Origin: an uncultured Eubacteriales bacterium | GTDB taxonomy: Bacteria > Bacillota > Clostridia > Lachnospirales > Bianqueaceae | Assembly: GCA_900322165.1 (NCBI GenBank) | Contig: ONYR01000229.1 | Coordinates: 1-9,034 of the forward strand | DNA length: 9,034 bases | Direction: 5' to 3' | Shown: positions 1-5,014 of the stretch, piece by piece | How the letters are laid out: each line of letters starts with the position of its first letter | Position numbering within the stretch: position 1 is the stretch's first letter | Program-made: the position numbers and the translations under genes | The notes under the pieces: model-generated | Seen by the model: only the letters and a program-made list of their open reading frames with translations | Told to the model about the DNA's origin: nothing | Database searches by the model: none

Positions 1-199
1 CATCCTCCACAAATGTGGCGATCTCGCCGATGCCGCAGTCGAGGATCGTGCAGAGCTTGTCGAGGGAGTATGTCGTTAAGCTTTCGTTTTTGCGCAGGCG
101 GTCTAGCAGACCTTTGCTGATTCCGTACTTGTTAACTAGTTCATACTGTGAGACGTGTTTTTCTTTCAGCGTTTTCCAAAGGTTATCGTAGACGATCAT
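1..199 (-). CDS. Small XRE/Cro-type helix-turn-helix regulator, partial (C-terminus off the left edge)
   Basis: I read 66 residues from ATG at 199 to the window edge, beginning MIVYDNLWKTLKEKHVSQYE. The protein is a compact Cro/C1-type HTH domain: helix 1 at about residues 5-14, the HTH around SQYELVNKYGISKGLLDRLR (17-36), then a NESLTTYSL helix cap and a Leu/Cys-rich last helix. It presumably binds DNA as a dimer. It is 50/66 identical to the regulator encoded at 344-568. An in-frame ATG at 205 would add two residues, but it lies only 3 bases from AAGGAG. The ATG at 199 has 9-base spacing and matches the start of the paralogue. The stop should lie a few codons beyond the edge if it has the usual length of 70-80 residues. 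The regulated target is unknown. Confidence 0.88.
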   Translation of the reverse strand, partial: MIVYDNLWKTLKEKHVSQYELVNKYGISKGLLDRLRKNESLTTYSLDKLCTILDCGIGEIATFVED

Positions 200-227
200 G
201 TTCATTTTCTCCTTTTATCATTCGATT

Positions 228-239
228 TATCGATCGATA
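228..239. promoter_or_regulatory. Perfect palindrome upstream of first XRE gene, candidate operator
   Basis: TATCGATCGATA is a perfect 12-base palindrome 23-30 bases upstream of the start codon and just before the ribosome binding site of the 1-199 gene. A further TCGAT copy sits at 222-226. Position and symmetry fit an autoregulatory site for a small HTH dimer. This is inferred from position only; I see no clear -35/-10 pair here. Confidence 0.35.
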
Positions 240-286
240 TGAGAGAAAGACATTTAAAAAGGAAAAAGGTTCGATGAAAATCGGTG

Positions 287-316
287 AAAAATTAAAAAAT
301 GGCCAATTTTTTGGCC
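287..316 (-). terminator. Rho-independent terminator of the second XRE gene
   Basis: On the minus strand, GGCCAA-AAAA-TTGGCC forms a perfect 6-bp stem (301-316) followed directly by ATTTTTTAATTTTT (300-287). It lies 28 bases after the stop codon of the 344-568 gene. It separates the two paralogous regulators into different transcripts, unless there is read-through. Confidence 0.85.
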
Positions 317-343
317 ACGAGATGATTTGTCTTACTGTTGGTC

Positions 344-568
344 TTACGTTGGGTCTTGCGATGGCTGAGAACCCGGTACATAGCTCGCGATGTCTTCGAG
401 CTTGCATCCGAGTATCACGCAGAGCTTGTTCAGGGAATAGGTCGTGAGGGACTCGTTTTTGCGAAGCCTATCGAGGAGCCCTTTGCTGATTCCGTATTTA
501 TTGACAAGTTCGTACTGAGAGATTCCTTTATCTTTAAGGGTTTTCCAGAAACTATCATAAACGATCAT
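344..568 (-). CDS. Small XRE/Cro-type helix-turn-helix regulator (complete)
   Basis: This is a 74-residue protein beginning MIVYDSFWKTLKDKGISQYE, with a Cro/C1-type HTH spanning almost its whole length and a short polar tail ending in QPSQDPT. Residues 17-46 are identical to those of the regulator at 1-199, while the ends differ. It would bind DNA as a dimer; its targets are not evident. The ATG at 568 is preceded by AAGGAG at 10-base spacing. Upstream there is a plausible promoter overlapped by two palindromes, which suggests autoregulation. A strong terminator follows. It is an orphan regulator pair with no toxin partner or phage gene visible. The fold assignment is firm; the role is unknown. 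Confidence 0.9.
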   Translation of the reverse strand: MIVYDSFWKTLKDKGISQYELVNKYGISKGLLDRLRKNESLTTYSLNKLCVILGCKLEDIASYVPGSQPSQDPT

Positions 569-569
569 G

Positions 570-605
570 CTGAGTATACTCCTTTTAAAATATACATATA
601 CTCAG
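570..605 (-). promoter_or_regulatory. Inverted repeat enclosing the ribosome binding site of the second XRE gene
   Basis: CTGAGTATA (570-578) and TATACTCAG (597-605) are perfect 9-base inverted arms 18 bases apart. On the minus strand the loop ends in AAAAGGAG, so the Shine-Dalgarno sequence lies against the stem, and the stem ends one base before ATG. The sequence GAGTATACTC (572-581) is itself a palindrome. It could be a DNA operator with two sites or an RNA hairpin affecting translation. Confidence 0.45.
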
Positions 606-632
606 TTTAATCAAGCTGTCCGAGTCGGACAA
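604..632 (-). promoter_or_regulatory. Candidate sigma-A promoter of the second XRE gene
   Basis: On the minus strand, TTGTCC (632-627), a 17-base spacer and TAAACT (609-604) match 4 of 6 bases at each box. The predicted start near 597 gives a 5' leader of about 28 bases. The match is modest, but palindromes overlap both elements. Confidence 0.4.
618..630. promoter_or_regulatory. 13-base palindrome overlapping the -35 region, candidate operator
   Basis: GTCCGA-G-TCGGAC is a perfect 6+1+6 palindrome. It covers the candidate -35 box and spacer upstream of the 344-568 gene, a position suited to repression. It is unrelated in sequence to the palindrome before the other paralogue. Confidence 0.4.
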
Positions 633-724
633 TGACCGATAATTCGGCCCTATTGGCGCGTGAGACTTCTCTTGCGTCCATCCTCACGCTTTGTTTCTGC
701 TCTGTCTCACCTTTTGCTCACACA

Positions 725-754
725 AAGACCGGCTGAGTTTCCCCAGCCGGTCTT
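725..754 (-). terminator. Strong hairpin after the three-gene operon, probable terminator
   Basis: AAGACCGGCTG (725-735) and CAGCCGGTCTT (744-754) form an 11-bp GC-rich stem with an 8-base loop. It lies about 55 bases after the stop codon of the 810-1733 gene. Read on the minus strand it is followed by only a short TTTGTGTG tract. Read on the plus strand it is followed by ATTTTTT, although no plus-strand gene ends here. It probably acts in both directions. Confidence 0.6.
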
Positions 755-809
755 GTGATTTTTTCGGTTATTTCTTTTCCGATTTCCGTTGCGTTCCGTC
801 GGTTACGTC

Positions 810-1733
810 TTATCCGATGAAGTTGTCAAGATAGTGCTTGGACAGGCGGATCGAAGTCAGGATGTCTTCCTTGCTTCCTTCGAAGGCTTTGTCTTCGACT
901 TCGATAACGGCATCGCCGGTGTAGCGGATGTCGTTGAGGGCGCTGACAAAGGCGCTCCAGTTAACGTCTCCGAGGCCCGGGATCTTCGGGCTCATGTAGT
1001 CAAGCGGGTAAGCCAGGACGCCGACTTCGGCCAGTTTATCCTTGTAGAGCTTGATGTCCTTGAAGTGGATGTGGAAGATACGATCCTTGAACTCATAGAC
1101 CGTCTTGCAGTAGTCAAGCTGCTGCCAGACATAGTGGCTGGGGTCGAAGTTCAGACCGAAGTTCGGGGACGGAATGATCTCGAACAGCTTGCGGTAGATC
1201 GCCGGCGTGCACATGAGGTTTTGTCCGCCGGGCCACTGGTCCTTGCCGAAGAGCATCGGGCAGTTCTCGATACCGACCTTGACATTGTTCTCCTCGGCGA
1301 GCTTGATGATCGGAGGCCAGATCTCCTTGAAGAGCTCGATATTCTCCTCGACCGACTTATACTGGTCACGGCCGATGAACGTGGTAACAAGGCCGACCCC
1401 AAGCTTCGCAGAGGCTTTGATCAGGGCTTTCAGGTGCTCGATGGCAGCCTCTCTCTTCGCAAGGTCCGGATCCATGGTGTTGGGATAGAAAGCGAGGGAA
1501 GAGATGTGCATGCCCTTGCTCTCGATATAATCCTTCACATGCTTGGCGTAAGCATCGTCCTCGAGCACGCGCTCGGCGTCGATGTGAGAGACACCTGCGT
1601 AGCGGCGCTCTGCTTTGCCGGCCGGCCAACAGGCAACTTCGAGACATTTGAATCCCATTTCGGCCGCGACGTCGACAGCCTCTTCAAAGCTCCAGCCGTC
1701 CAGAATCGCGGTCAGCAATCCGAAATTAAACAT
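810..1733 (-). CDS. Sugar phosphate isomerase/epimerase-like TIM-barrel enzyme (AP_endonuc_2 / xylose isomerase-like)
   Basis: This is a 307-residue protein of the xylose-isomerase-like TIM-barrel family. The usual divalent-metal ligands are visible at barrel strand ends: Glu156 in VGIENCPM, Asp197 in NFDPSHYVWQ, His223 in FHIHFKD and Glu278 in VIEVED. Members isomerise or epimerise sugars, or cleave 3-keto-glycosides, in the cytoplasm; no signal peptide is seen. It is the last gene of a three-gene minus-strand operon, 60 bases after the stop of the preceding TIM-barrel gene, and is followed by a hairpin. AAAGGA and AAGGAT precede the ATG. The DPSH motif and the QWPGGQN loop (166-172) are typical of family members found beside Gfo/Idh dehydrogenases. 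The substrate cannot be read from sequence; a role in 3-keto-sugar turnover is inferred from the operon. Confidence 0.88.
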   Translation of the reverse strand: MFNFGLLTAILDGWSFEEAVDVAAEMGFKCLEVACWPAGKAERRYAGVSHIDAERVLEDDAYAKHVKDYIESKGMHISSLAFYPNTMDPDLAKREAAIEHLKALIKASAKLGVGLVTTFIGRDQYKSVEENIELFKEIWPPIIKLAEENNVKVGIENCPMLFGKDQWPGGQNLMCTPAIYRKLFEIIPSPNFGLNFDPSHYVWQQLDYCKTVYEFKDRIFHIHFKDIKLYKDKLAEVGVLAYPLDYMSPKIPGLGDVNWSAFVSALNDIRYTGDAVIEVEDKAFEGSKEDILTSIRLSKHYLDNFIG

Positions 1734-1793
1734 ATCCTTTTCCTTTCTGTAACATGAACCATGAGTTTGAGATTCTTCGCGCTTGCGTTCCGC

Positions 1794-2618
1794 TCAGATC
1801 TCCTTCAGCGCCGCCAGATCTTCCGCGACGCAGCCGTAAATGTCGCCGCCCTTGTAGTCATATTCGCGCTCAACAATGTAGGCCTTGATGCCGATCCGAT
1901 CACCGACTTCCTTGATCTTTTTCCAGTCGATGATCCCTTGCCCGGTCGGGCAGTTAGTACGCTTGACTTTATCCATCTCATCCCAGAAGCCTTCCGGGAA
2001 GATCGGACGGCCGTTTTCATCTCTGGGCAGACTCTTGAAGTCAATCGGTTTCTGAACACCGGTCACCGCGTTGGTTTCTTTCACATGGACAAGCTCAAAG
2101 CGGTCCGCGTGCTTTTCAAGGAACGCGGCAGCGTCAATGCCGGCACTGGTCGCCCAGCCGCAGTCAAGCTCGAAGCAGACATACTCGGGGTCTGTCTCCT
2201 CCATGAGGATTTCTTCAGCATACTTGCCGTCAAAGACAGCGAACTCGCCGGTATGGTTATGGTAGCCGAAGCGAAGCCCGGCCTCTTTACAAAGCTTGCC
2301 GACACGGTTGAATTCCTTCGCGGCGTTGTGAACGTCTTCGATGGTTGCCAGATGGACCATCGGGCAAATCACATACGGAACACCCAGTTCCTTCAGATAC
2401 GGGATATCTTTTTCGACCGCGTCCAGCCCAACATGAGATGAAATCGGATCGAGATCGAGCGATTTCAGCAAGGCTTTCATTTCACAGACCGAGAGCCCGC
2501 CATAGCCGGCAAATTCGATTCCGGCATAGCCGATCTCCGCGACTTTTTTCAAAGCAGACGGGAAGTCTTCCAGAGCAGACGGCCCAAGTGAATAGGTTTG
2601 CAGATAGACGGTATCCAT
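1794..2618 (-). CDS. Sugar phosphate isomerase/epimerase-like TIM-barrel enzyme (second, divergent copy)
   Basis: This is a 274-residue xylose-isomerase-like TIM-barrel protein with a different motif set from its neighbour: SSHVGLD (60-66), GYHNHTGEF (118-126), FELDCGWA (149-156), LVHVKE (176-181) and YIVERE (247-252). Probable metal ligands are His120/His122, Asp152, His178 and Glu250. The YHNH motif marks the subfamily related to IolE/YcjR-type enzymes. A textbook AGGAGG sits 6 bases before the ATG at 2618, so the start is secure. It is the middle gene of the operon, 139 bases after the dehydrogenase with a hairpin in the gap. Low similarity to the 810-1733 protein suggests sequential steps rather than redundancy. 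Likely activity is isomerisation, epimerisation or lyase chemistry on an oxidised sugar; the exact substrate is unknown. Confidence 0.88.
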   Translation of the reverse strand: MDTVYLQTYSLGPSALEDFPSALKKVAEIGYAGIEFAGYGGLSVCEMKALLKSLDLDPISSHVGLDAVEKDIPYLKELGVPYVICPMVHLATIEDVHNAAKEFNRVGKLCKEAGLRFGYHNHTGEFAVFDGKYAEEILMEETDPEYVCFELDCGWATSAGIDAAAFLEKHADRFELVHVKETNAVTGVQKPIDFKSLPRDENGRPIFPEGFWDEMDKVKRTNCPTGQGIIDWKKIKEVGDRIGIKAYIVEREYDYKGGDIYGCVAEDLAALKEI

Positions 2619-2685
2619 TCAATTCCTCCTAGAATACGTTAGTTCCTCATTCGAATTTCAGGGGTTTTTTAAATATGAACGGGCT

Positions 2686-2713
2686 AAAGCCCGACCGCAC
2701 TCGACCGGGCTTT
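2686..2713 (-). other. Intercistronic hairpin between the dehydrogenase and TIM-barrel genes
   Basis: AAAGCCCG (2686-2693) and CGGGCTTT (2706-2713) form an 8-bp stem with a 12-base loop. An alternative small stem, GGGCT-AA-AGCCC (2681-2692), overlaps the first arm. Neither strand has a good T-tract next to it, so partial termination or 3'-end protection of the first cistron is more likely than full termination. Confidence 0.5.
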
Positions 2714-2757
2714 GAGCAACATTCATTTAAAATCTAACCGTATTACACGGAATCGAA

Positions 2758-3855
2758 TCAGAGTTCGATCAGCTTGCCGGTCTCAGCGCTGCGGTAGATT
2801 GCGTCAAGGATCTGGGTAACAACAAAGGCCTCTTCCGGCTTAACGACCGGCTCGCCCTTGCCTTCGACTGCATCGTAGAAACGCTTGCACTCGTAAACCT
2901 CCGGCGGAAGCGCGGAAGCGCCGTCGAAGAACGCGACTCCCTTCGGAGTACGGCAGTCGGGTTTGATCGTGGTAAGCTTATCGTAGCAAACGGTGTTGAT
3001 GCGAAGGCCATCCTTCATGTCTGCGCCGGCCTTGGTGCCGCACAGCTCGGTCAGAGCCTCGGAAACATCCAGCGTATTCAGCGCCCAGCTGGCCTCAACA
3101 ACGATGACGGCGCCGTTTTCCATGGTAACGAAACCGAAAGCGGAGTCTTCGACCTGGTAGGTCTCGGGATCCCAGACACCCATCGTGTTGCCCTGGTTGC
3201 CCGGCTGCAGTACGCGGCCAAGCTTCTGGAAGCTTGCGCCCATGACGGTCTTCGGCTTGTAGTTATTCATCATCCACAGGGTCAGGTCGAGGGAATGGGT
3301 TCCGATATCGATCAGGGGACCGCCGCCCTGCAGGTCTTTGTTCGGGAATACGCCCCAGGTCGGAACGCCGCGGCGGCGAATGGCATGAGCCTTAGCGTAG
3401 TAGATCTCGCCGAGGTCTCCGTTGTCGCACATGGCCTTCAGGGTCAGGGAATCCTGACGGCAGCGGTTCTGGTAACCGATCGTAAGGATGCGGCCGCTCT
3501 TCTTCTGAGCGTCAAGCATCTTCTGAGCGTCTGCGGGGGTCGCAGCCATCGGCTTTTCGCAGATAACATCCTTGCCCGCCATCAAAGAATCGACGGTCAG
3601 CTGGCAGTGGCTGACGTTCGGGGTCAGAACGTGGATCGTCTGGATCTCCGGCTGCTTCTCGAGCATTTCGCGATAGTCCGTGTAAACCTTCGCGTCCGGG
3701 GTACCGTATTCCTTAGCCGCTTTCTCAGCGCGCTCGGGGATAATGTCGCAGAACGCAACGATCTCAAGGCGATCGAACTGCGTTTTCAGCGCGGGAAGAT
3801 GTTTGCCGTTGGCGATACCGCCGCAGCCGATGATACCGACTTTGATTTTAGACAT
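2758..3855 (-). CDS. Gfo/Idh/MocA-family NAD(P)-dependent sugar dehydrogenase
   Basis: This is a 365-residue cytoplasmic oxidoreductase. The N-terminal Rossmann fold carries VGIIGCGGIANGKHLP (6-21), with the GxGGxA dinucleotide loop at 10-15. EKP at 100-102 supplies the family's catalytic Lys101. The C-terminal domain has GGGPLIDIGTHSLDL (177-191), with Asp183 and His187 completing the usual Lys-Asp-His set. RRRGVPTWGVF (160-170) is a substrate-loop motif seen in glycoside-oxidising members. An upstream in-frame ATG at 3897 would add 14 residues, but AAGGAGG lies 6 bases before the ATG at 3855 and the Rossmann motif starts right after it, so 3855 is preferred. It is the first gene of the operon, under a promoter with a LacI-type operator. 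Likely reaction is oxidation of a sugar or glycoside hydroxyl; C3 oxidation is inferred. Confidence 0.92.
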   Translation of the reverse strand: MSKIKVGIIGCGGIANGKHLPALKTQFDRLEIVAFCDIIPERAEKAAKEYGTPDAKVYTDYREMLEKQPEIQTIHVLTPNVSHCQLTVDSLMAGKDVICEKPMAATPADAQKMLDAQKKSGRILTIGYQNRCRQDSLTLKAMCDNGDLGEIYYAKAHAIRRRGVPTWGVFPNKDLQGGGPLIDIGTHSLDLTLWMMNNYKPKTVMGASFQKLGRVLQPGNQGNTMGVWDPETYQVEDSAFGFVTMENGAVIVVEASWALNTLDVSEALTELCGTKAGADMKDGLRINTVCYDKLTTIKPDCRTPKGVAFFDGASALPPEVYECKRFYDAVEGKGEPVVKPEEAFVVTQILDAIYRSAETGKLIEL

Positions 3856-3902
3856 GATAGGCCTCCTTAAAAGTATGGTTGAAAGCAACAATCTCACATG
3901 GT

Positions 3903-3916
3903 TGCAATCGATTACA
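3903..3916. promoter_or_regulatory. LacI-family operator at the start point of the dehydrogenase operon
   Basis: The minus strand reads TGTAATCGATTGCA, matching every fixed base of the LacI-family pattern TGnAAnCGnTTnCA with the central CG. It begins about 2 bases after the predicted transcription start, where a repressor would block initiation. It is not a perfect CcpA cre site: G replaces the expected A/T in the right arm. No LacI gene is in the window. Confidence 0.7.
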
Positions 3917-3924
3917 TTACATCA

Positions 3925-3953
3925 GTTTTACCATATTTGGCTACATGCGTCAA
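3925..3953 (-). promoter_or_regulatory. Extended -10 sigma-A promoter of the dehydrogenase/TIM-barrel operon
   Basis: On the minus strand, TTGACG (3953-3948), a 17-base spacer and TAAAAC (3930-3925) are preceded by TGG, an extended -10 element. The start is predicted near 3918, giving a leader of about 60 bases before the AAGGAGG and the ATG at 3855. Confidence 0.7.
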
Positions 3954-3975
3954 TAGACGGATGTTTCAATCTCGT

Positions 3976-3989
3976 TGCAACCGTTTTTG
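3976..3989. promoter_or_regulatory. Weaker LacI-type operator-like site upstream of the promoter
   Basis: The minus strand reads CAAAAACGGTTGCA. It keeps AA, the central CG and the full right arm nTTnCA of the LacI-family pattern but lacks the leading TG. Its centre is 73 bases from that of the operator at 3903-3916, about seven helical turns, a spacing compatible with DNA looping. Confidence 0.4.
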
Positions 3990-4016
3990 AAAAAGCGCAT
4001 CGATCATCCATTCAAG

Positions 4017-4030
4017 TCAAAACGCTTTAA
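4017..4030. promoter_or_regulatory. Possible third LacI-type half-matching site
   Basis: TCAAAACGCTTTAA keeps AA-n-CG-n-TT around a central CG but deviates at the outer G/C positions. It lies 41 bases centre to centre beyond the 3976-3989 site. It is weak alone and noted because of the cluster. Confidence 0.25.
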
Positions 4031-4070
4031 AACCGCTCACCAGCGTAGTAAAATTAGGGCACAAACGTGC

Positions 4071-4099
4071 TTGCATTTGAAGGACTCACCTGCTACGAT
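4071..4099 (+). promoter_or_regulatory. Candidate promoter of the DUF1622 gene
   Basis: TTGCAT (4071-4076), a 17-base spacer and TACGAT (4094-4099) are preceded by TGC, an extended -10. The predicted start is near 4106, giving a leader of about 45 bases to the AAAGGAGG and ATG at 4150. Confidence 0.5.
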
Positions 4100-4149
4100 T
4101 ATCAGAGTCTAAGCTTTATCCTCTGTTACACGTGCAAAGGAGGCACCTT

Positions 4150-4467
4150 ATGTTTTCAATTGTTGATCAGGTATTTGAGACGATCGTCAATTACGCGATC
4201 CTCTTGTCCGAGCTGGCGGGTGTTTCCGTTCTCGTTGTTACCATTATCAAAAGCTTCATCGGCTGGATCCGCCGCAAAGACAACATTCGCCTTTATCTGG
4301 CGCAGGGCATCGCACTTGCCCTTGAGTTCAAGCTCGGCGGCGAGGTCCTTCGAACCGTTATCGTCCGCGAGTGGAATGAGCTCATCATTCTTGGCGCGAT
4401 CATCCTCCTTCGCGGTGCGCTGACCTTCCTGATCCACTGGGAGATCAAGAAAGAAAAGGAGAACTGA
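4150..4467 (+). CDS. DUF1622 family small membrane protein
   Basis: This is a 105-residue protein with two hydrophobic segments, about residues 16-40 (YAILLSELAGVSVLVVTIIK) and 77-96 (ELIILGAIILLRGALTFLIH), joined by a charged loop. The loop holds the family signature ALEFKLGGEVLRTVIVREW (57-75). This matches DUF1622, a poorly characterised inner-membrane family; no function is known to me. The ATG at 4150 has AAAGGAGG 6 bases upstream and is preferred over an in-frame ATG at 4132 that lacks a site. The gene stands alone on the plus strand, divergent from the sugar operon and probably not part of it. The tail ends KKEKEN. Confidence 0.88.
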   Translation: MFSIVDQVFETIVNYAILLSELAGVSVLVVTIIKSFIGWIRRKDNIRLYLAQGIALALEFKLGGEVLRTVIVREWNELIILGAIILLRGALTFLIHWEIKKEKEN

Positions 4468-4537
4468 GGGTGCAGTTTTGGCGTCCATACGCTTTTGTTT
4501 TCGGTAAAGACCTTGGTTTCAGATCAAATACAAATTA

Positions 4538-4579
4538 TGAACCCGTTTATCCGTACAGAGTTCAGGATAAACGGGTTCA
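4538..4579 (+). repeat. Perfect 15-bp hairpin after the DUF1622 gene
   Basis: TGAACCCGTTTATCC (4538-4552) and GGATAAACGGGTTCA (4565-4579) are perfectly complementary around a 12-base loop. It begins 70 bases after the DUF1622 stop. No T-tract follows on the plus strand, so it is not a classical intrinsic terminator. It may stabilise the 3' end of the transcript or mark the end of a repeated intergenic element. Confidence 0.6.
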
Positions 4580-4644
4580 AAGCATATCAATGTCTTAATT
4601 GTAGCTTTTGGGTCCGTATCGCATTCACCTTGTGGCAGGGCTTC

Positions 4645-4866
4645 TTCATATCAAAGGTTGTTATATGCAGTGTGTGATATGAACCCCACCCTTACATTGT
4701 TGATTGACCTGTACACAGTGCGGCTTCGACTTCACACCAAAACTTATCATCTTCAACAGTTGATATGAAGCAGCCCCAAATTGCAGACAAGTCCGACATA
4801 CCACAATAAGTTGAGACTGCGTCTGATATGAAACTCTTCGATATAAGCCAATTTTTGTTCATATCA
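4645..4866. repeat. Array of TTCATATCA / TGATATGAA nonamers in both orientations
   Basis: Exact copies lie at 4645-4653 and 4858-4866 (TTCATATCA) and at 4675-4683, 4761-4769 and 4824-4832 (TGATATGAA). A degenerate copy, agCATATCA, is at 4581-4589. The copies at 4645 and 4675, and at 4824 and 4858, face each other and could form 9-bp stems. Centre spacings are 64, 30, 86, 63 and 34 bases. The array could be protein-binding sites, a structured RNA or the remains of a mobile repeat. Confidence 0.6.
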
Positions 4867-4914
4867 AAATAGCTGTTACGAGACAAGTAATCTGAAATAC
4901 ACAAAACTTGGCAC

Positions 4915-5013
4915 AAAAAAGGCTTGTGAAAAAGAGAATGAGCCGCCCCCATTCGTTAAATTTTTTTAGGTTTAACTTTTTTGGAGGTCGGCTCATGTTC
5001 ACAAGCCTTTTTT
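4915..5013 (-). terminator. Large nested hairpin, terminator of hslO (usable in both directions)
   Basis: Outer arms AAAAAAGGCTTGTGAA (4915-4930) and TTCACAAGCCTTTTTT (4998-5013) pair over 16 bases. Inside them, ATGAGCCG (4938-4945) pairs with CGGCTCAT (4989-4996), and GTTAAA (4955-4960) with TTTAAC (4971-4976). Read on the minus strand it begins right after the hslO stop and ends in CTTTTTTG, so it should terminate hslO. The plus strand also ends in six T residues, so it could stop transcription from the left too. At 99 bases it is unusually long for a terminator. Confidence 0.75.
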
Positions 5014-5014
5014 G

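Larger units (their letters stand above)
4468..5014. other. Gene-poor intergenic region of about 550 bases rich in inverted repeats
   Basis: No reading frame here has a ribosome binding site or a recognisable domain. The region is more AT-rich than its neighbours. It holds a 15-bp perfect hairpin (4538-4579), five exact copies of a TTCATATCA nonamer in both orientations (4645-4866) plus one degenerate copy at 4581-4589, and a large nested hairpin (4915-5013) beside hslO. An 86-residue minus-strand frame at 4692-4952 has no Shine-Dalgarno sequence and overlaps the repeats. Confidence 0.7.

Noticed and set aside
658..710. Possible alternative hairpins (GCGTGAG/CTCACGC and GTGAGAC/GTCTCAC), as in an attenuator or riboswitch
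   Set aside because: The stems are only 7 bp, lie upstream of the candidate promoter of the XRE gene, and match no riboswitch class I recognise.
789..1757. 322-codon plus-strand open frame
   Set aside because: It is antisense to the TIM-barrel gene, which has metal-ligand motifs and a ribosome binding site. The reverse frame is open because of codon bias.
1761..2441. 226-codon plus-strand open frame
   Set aside because: It is antisense to the second TIM-barrel gene, with no recognisable domain and no ribosome binding site.
3295..3870. 191-codon plus-strand open frame
   Set aside because: It is a shadow of the Gfo/Idh dehydrogenase gene on the other strand.
3903..3916. CcpA cre site
   Set aside because: The right arm has G where cre needs A or T. 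The general LacI-family pattern fits better.
4495..4677. 60-codon plus-strand open frame
   Set aside because: It runs through the 15-bp hairpin and a nonamer copy, with no ribosome binding site and no domain.
4645..4866. CRISPR array
   Set aside because: The repeats are 9 bases, in both orientations and unevenly spaced, with no cas genes.
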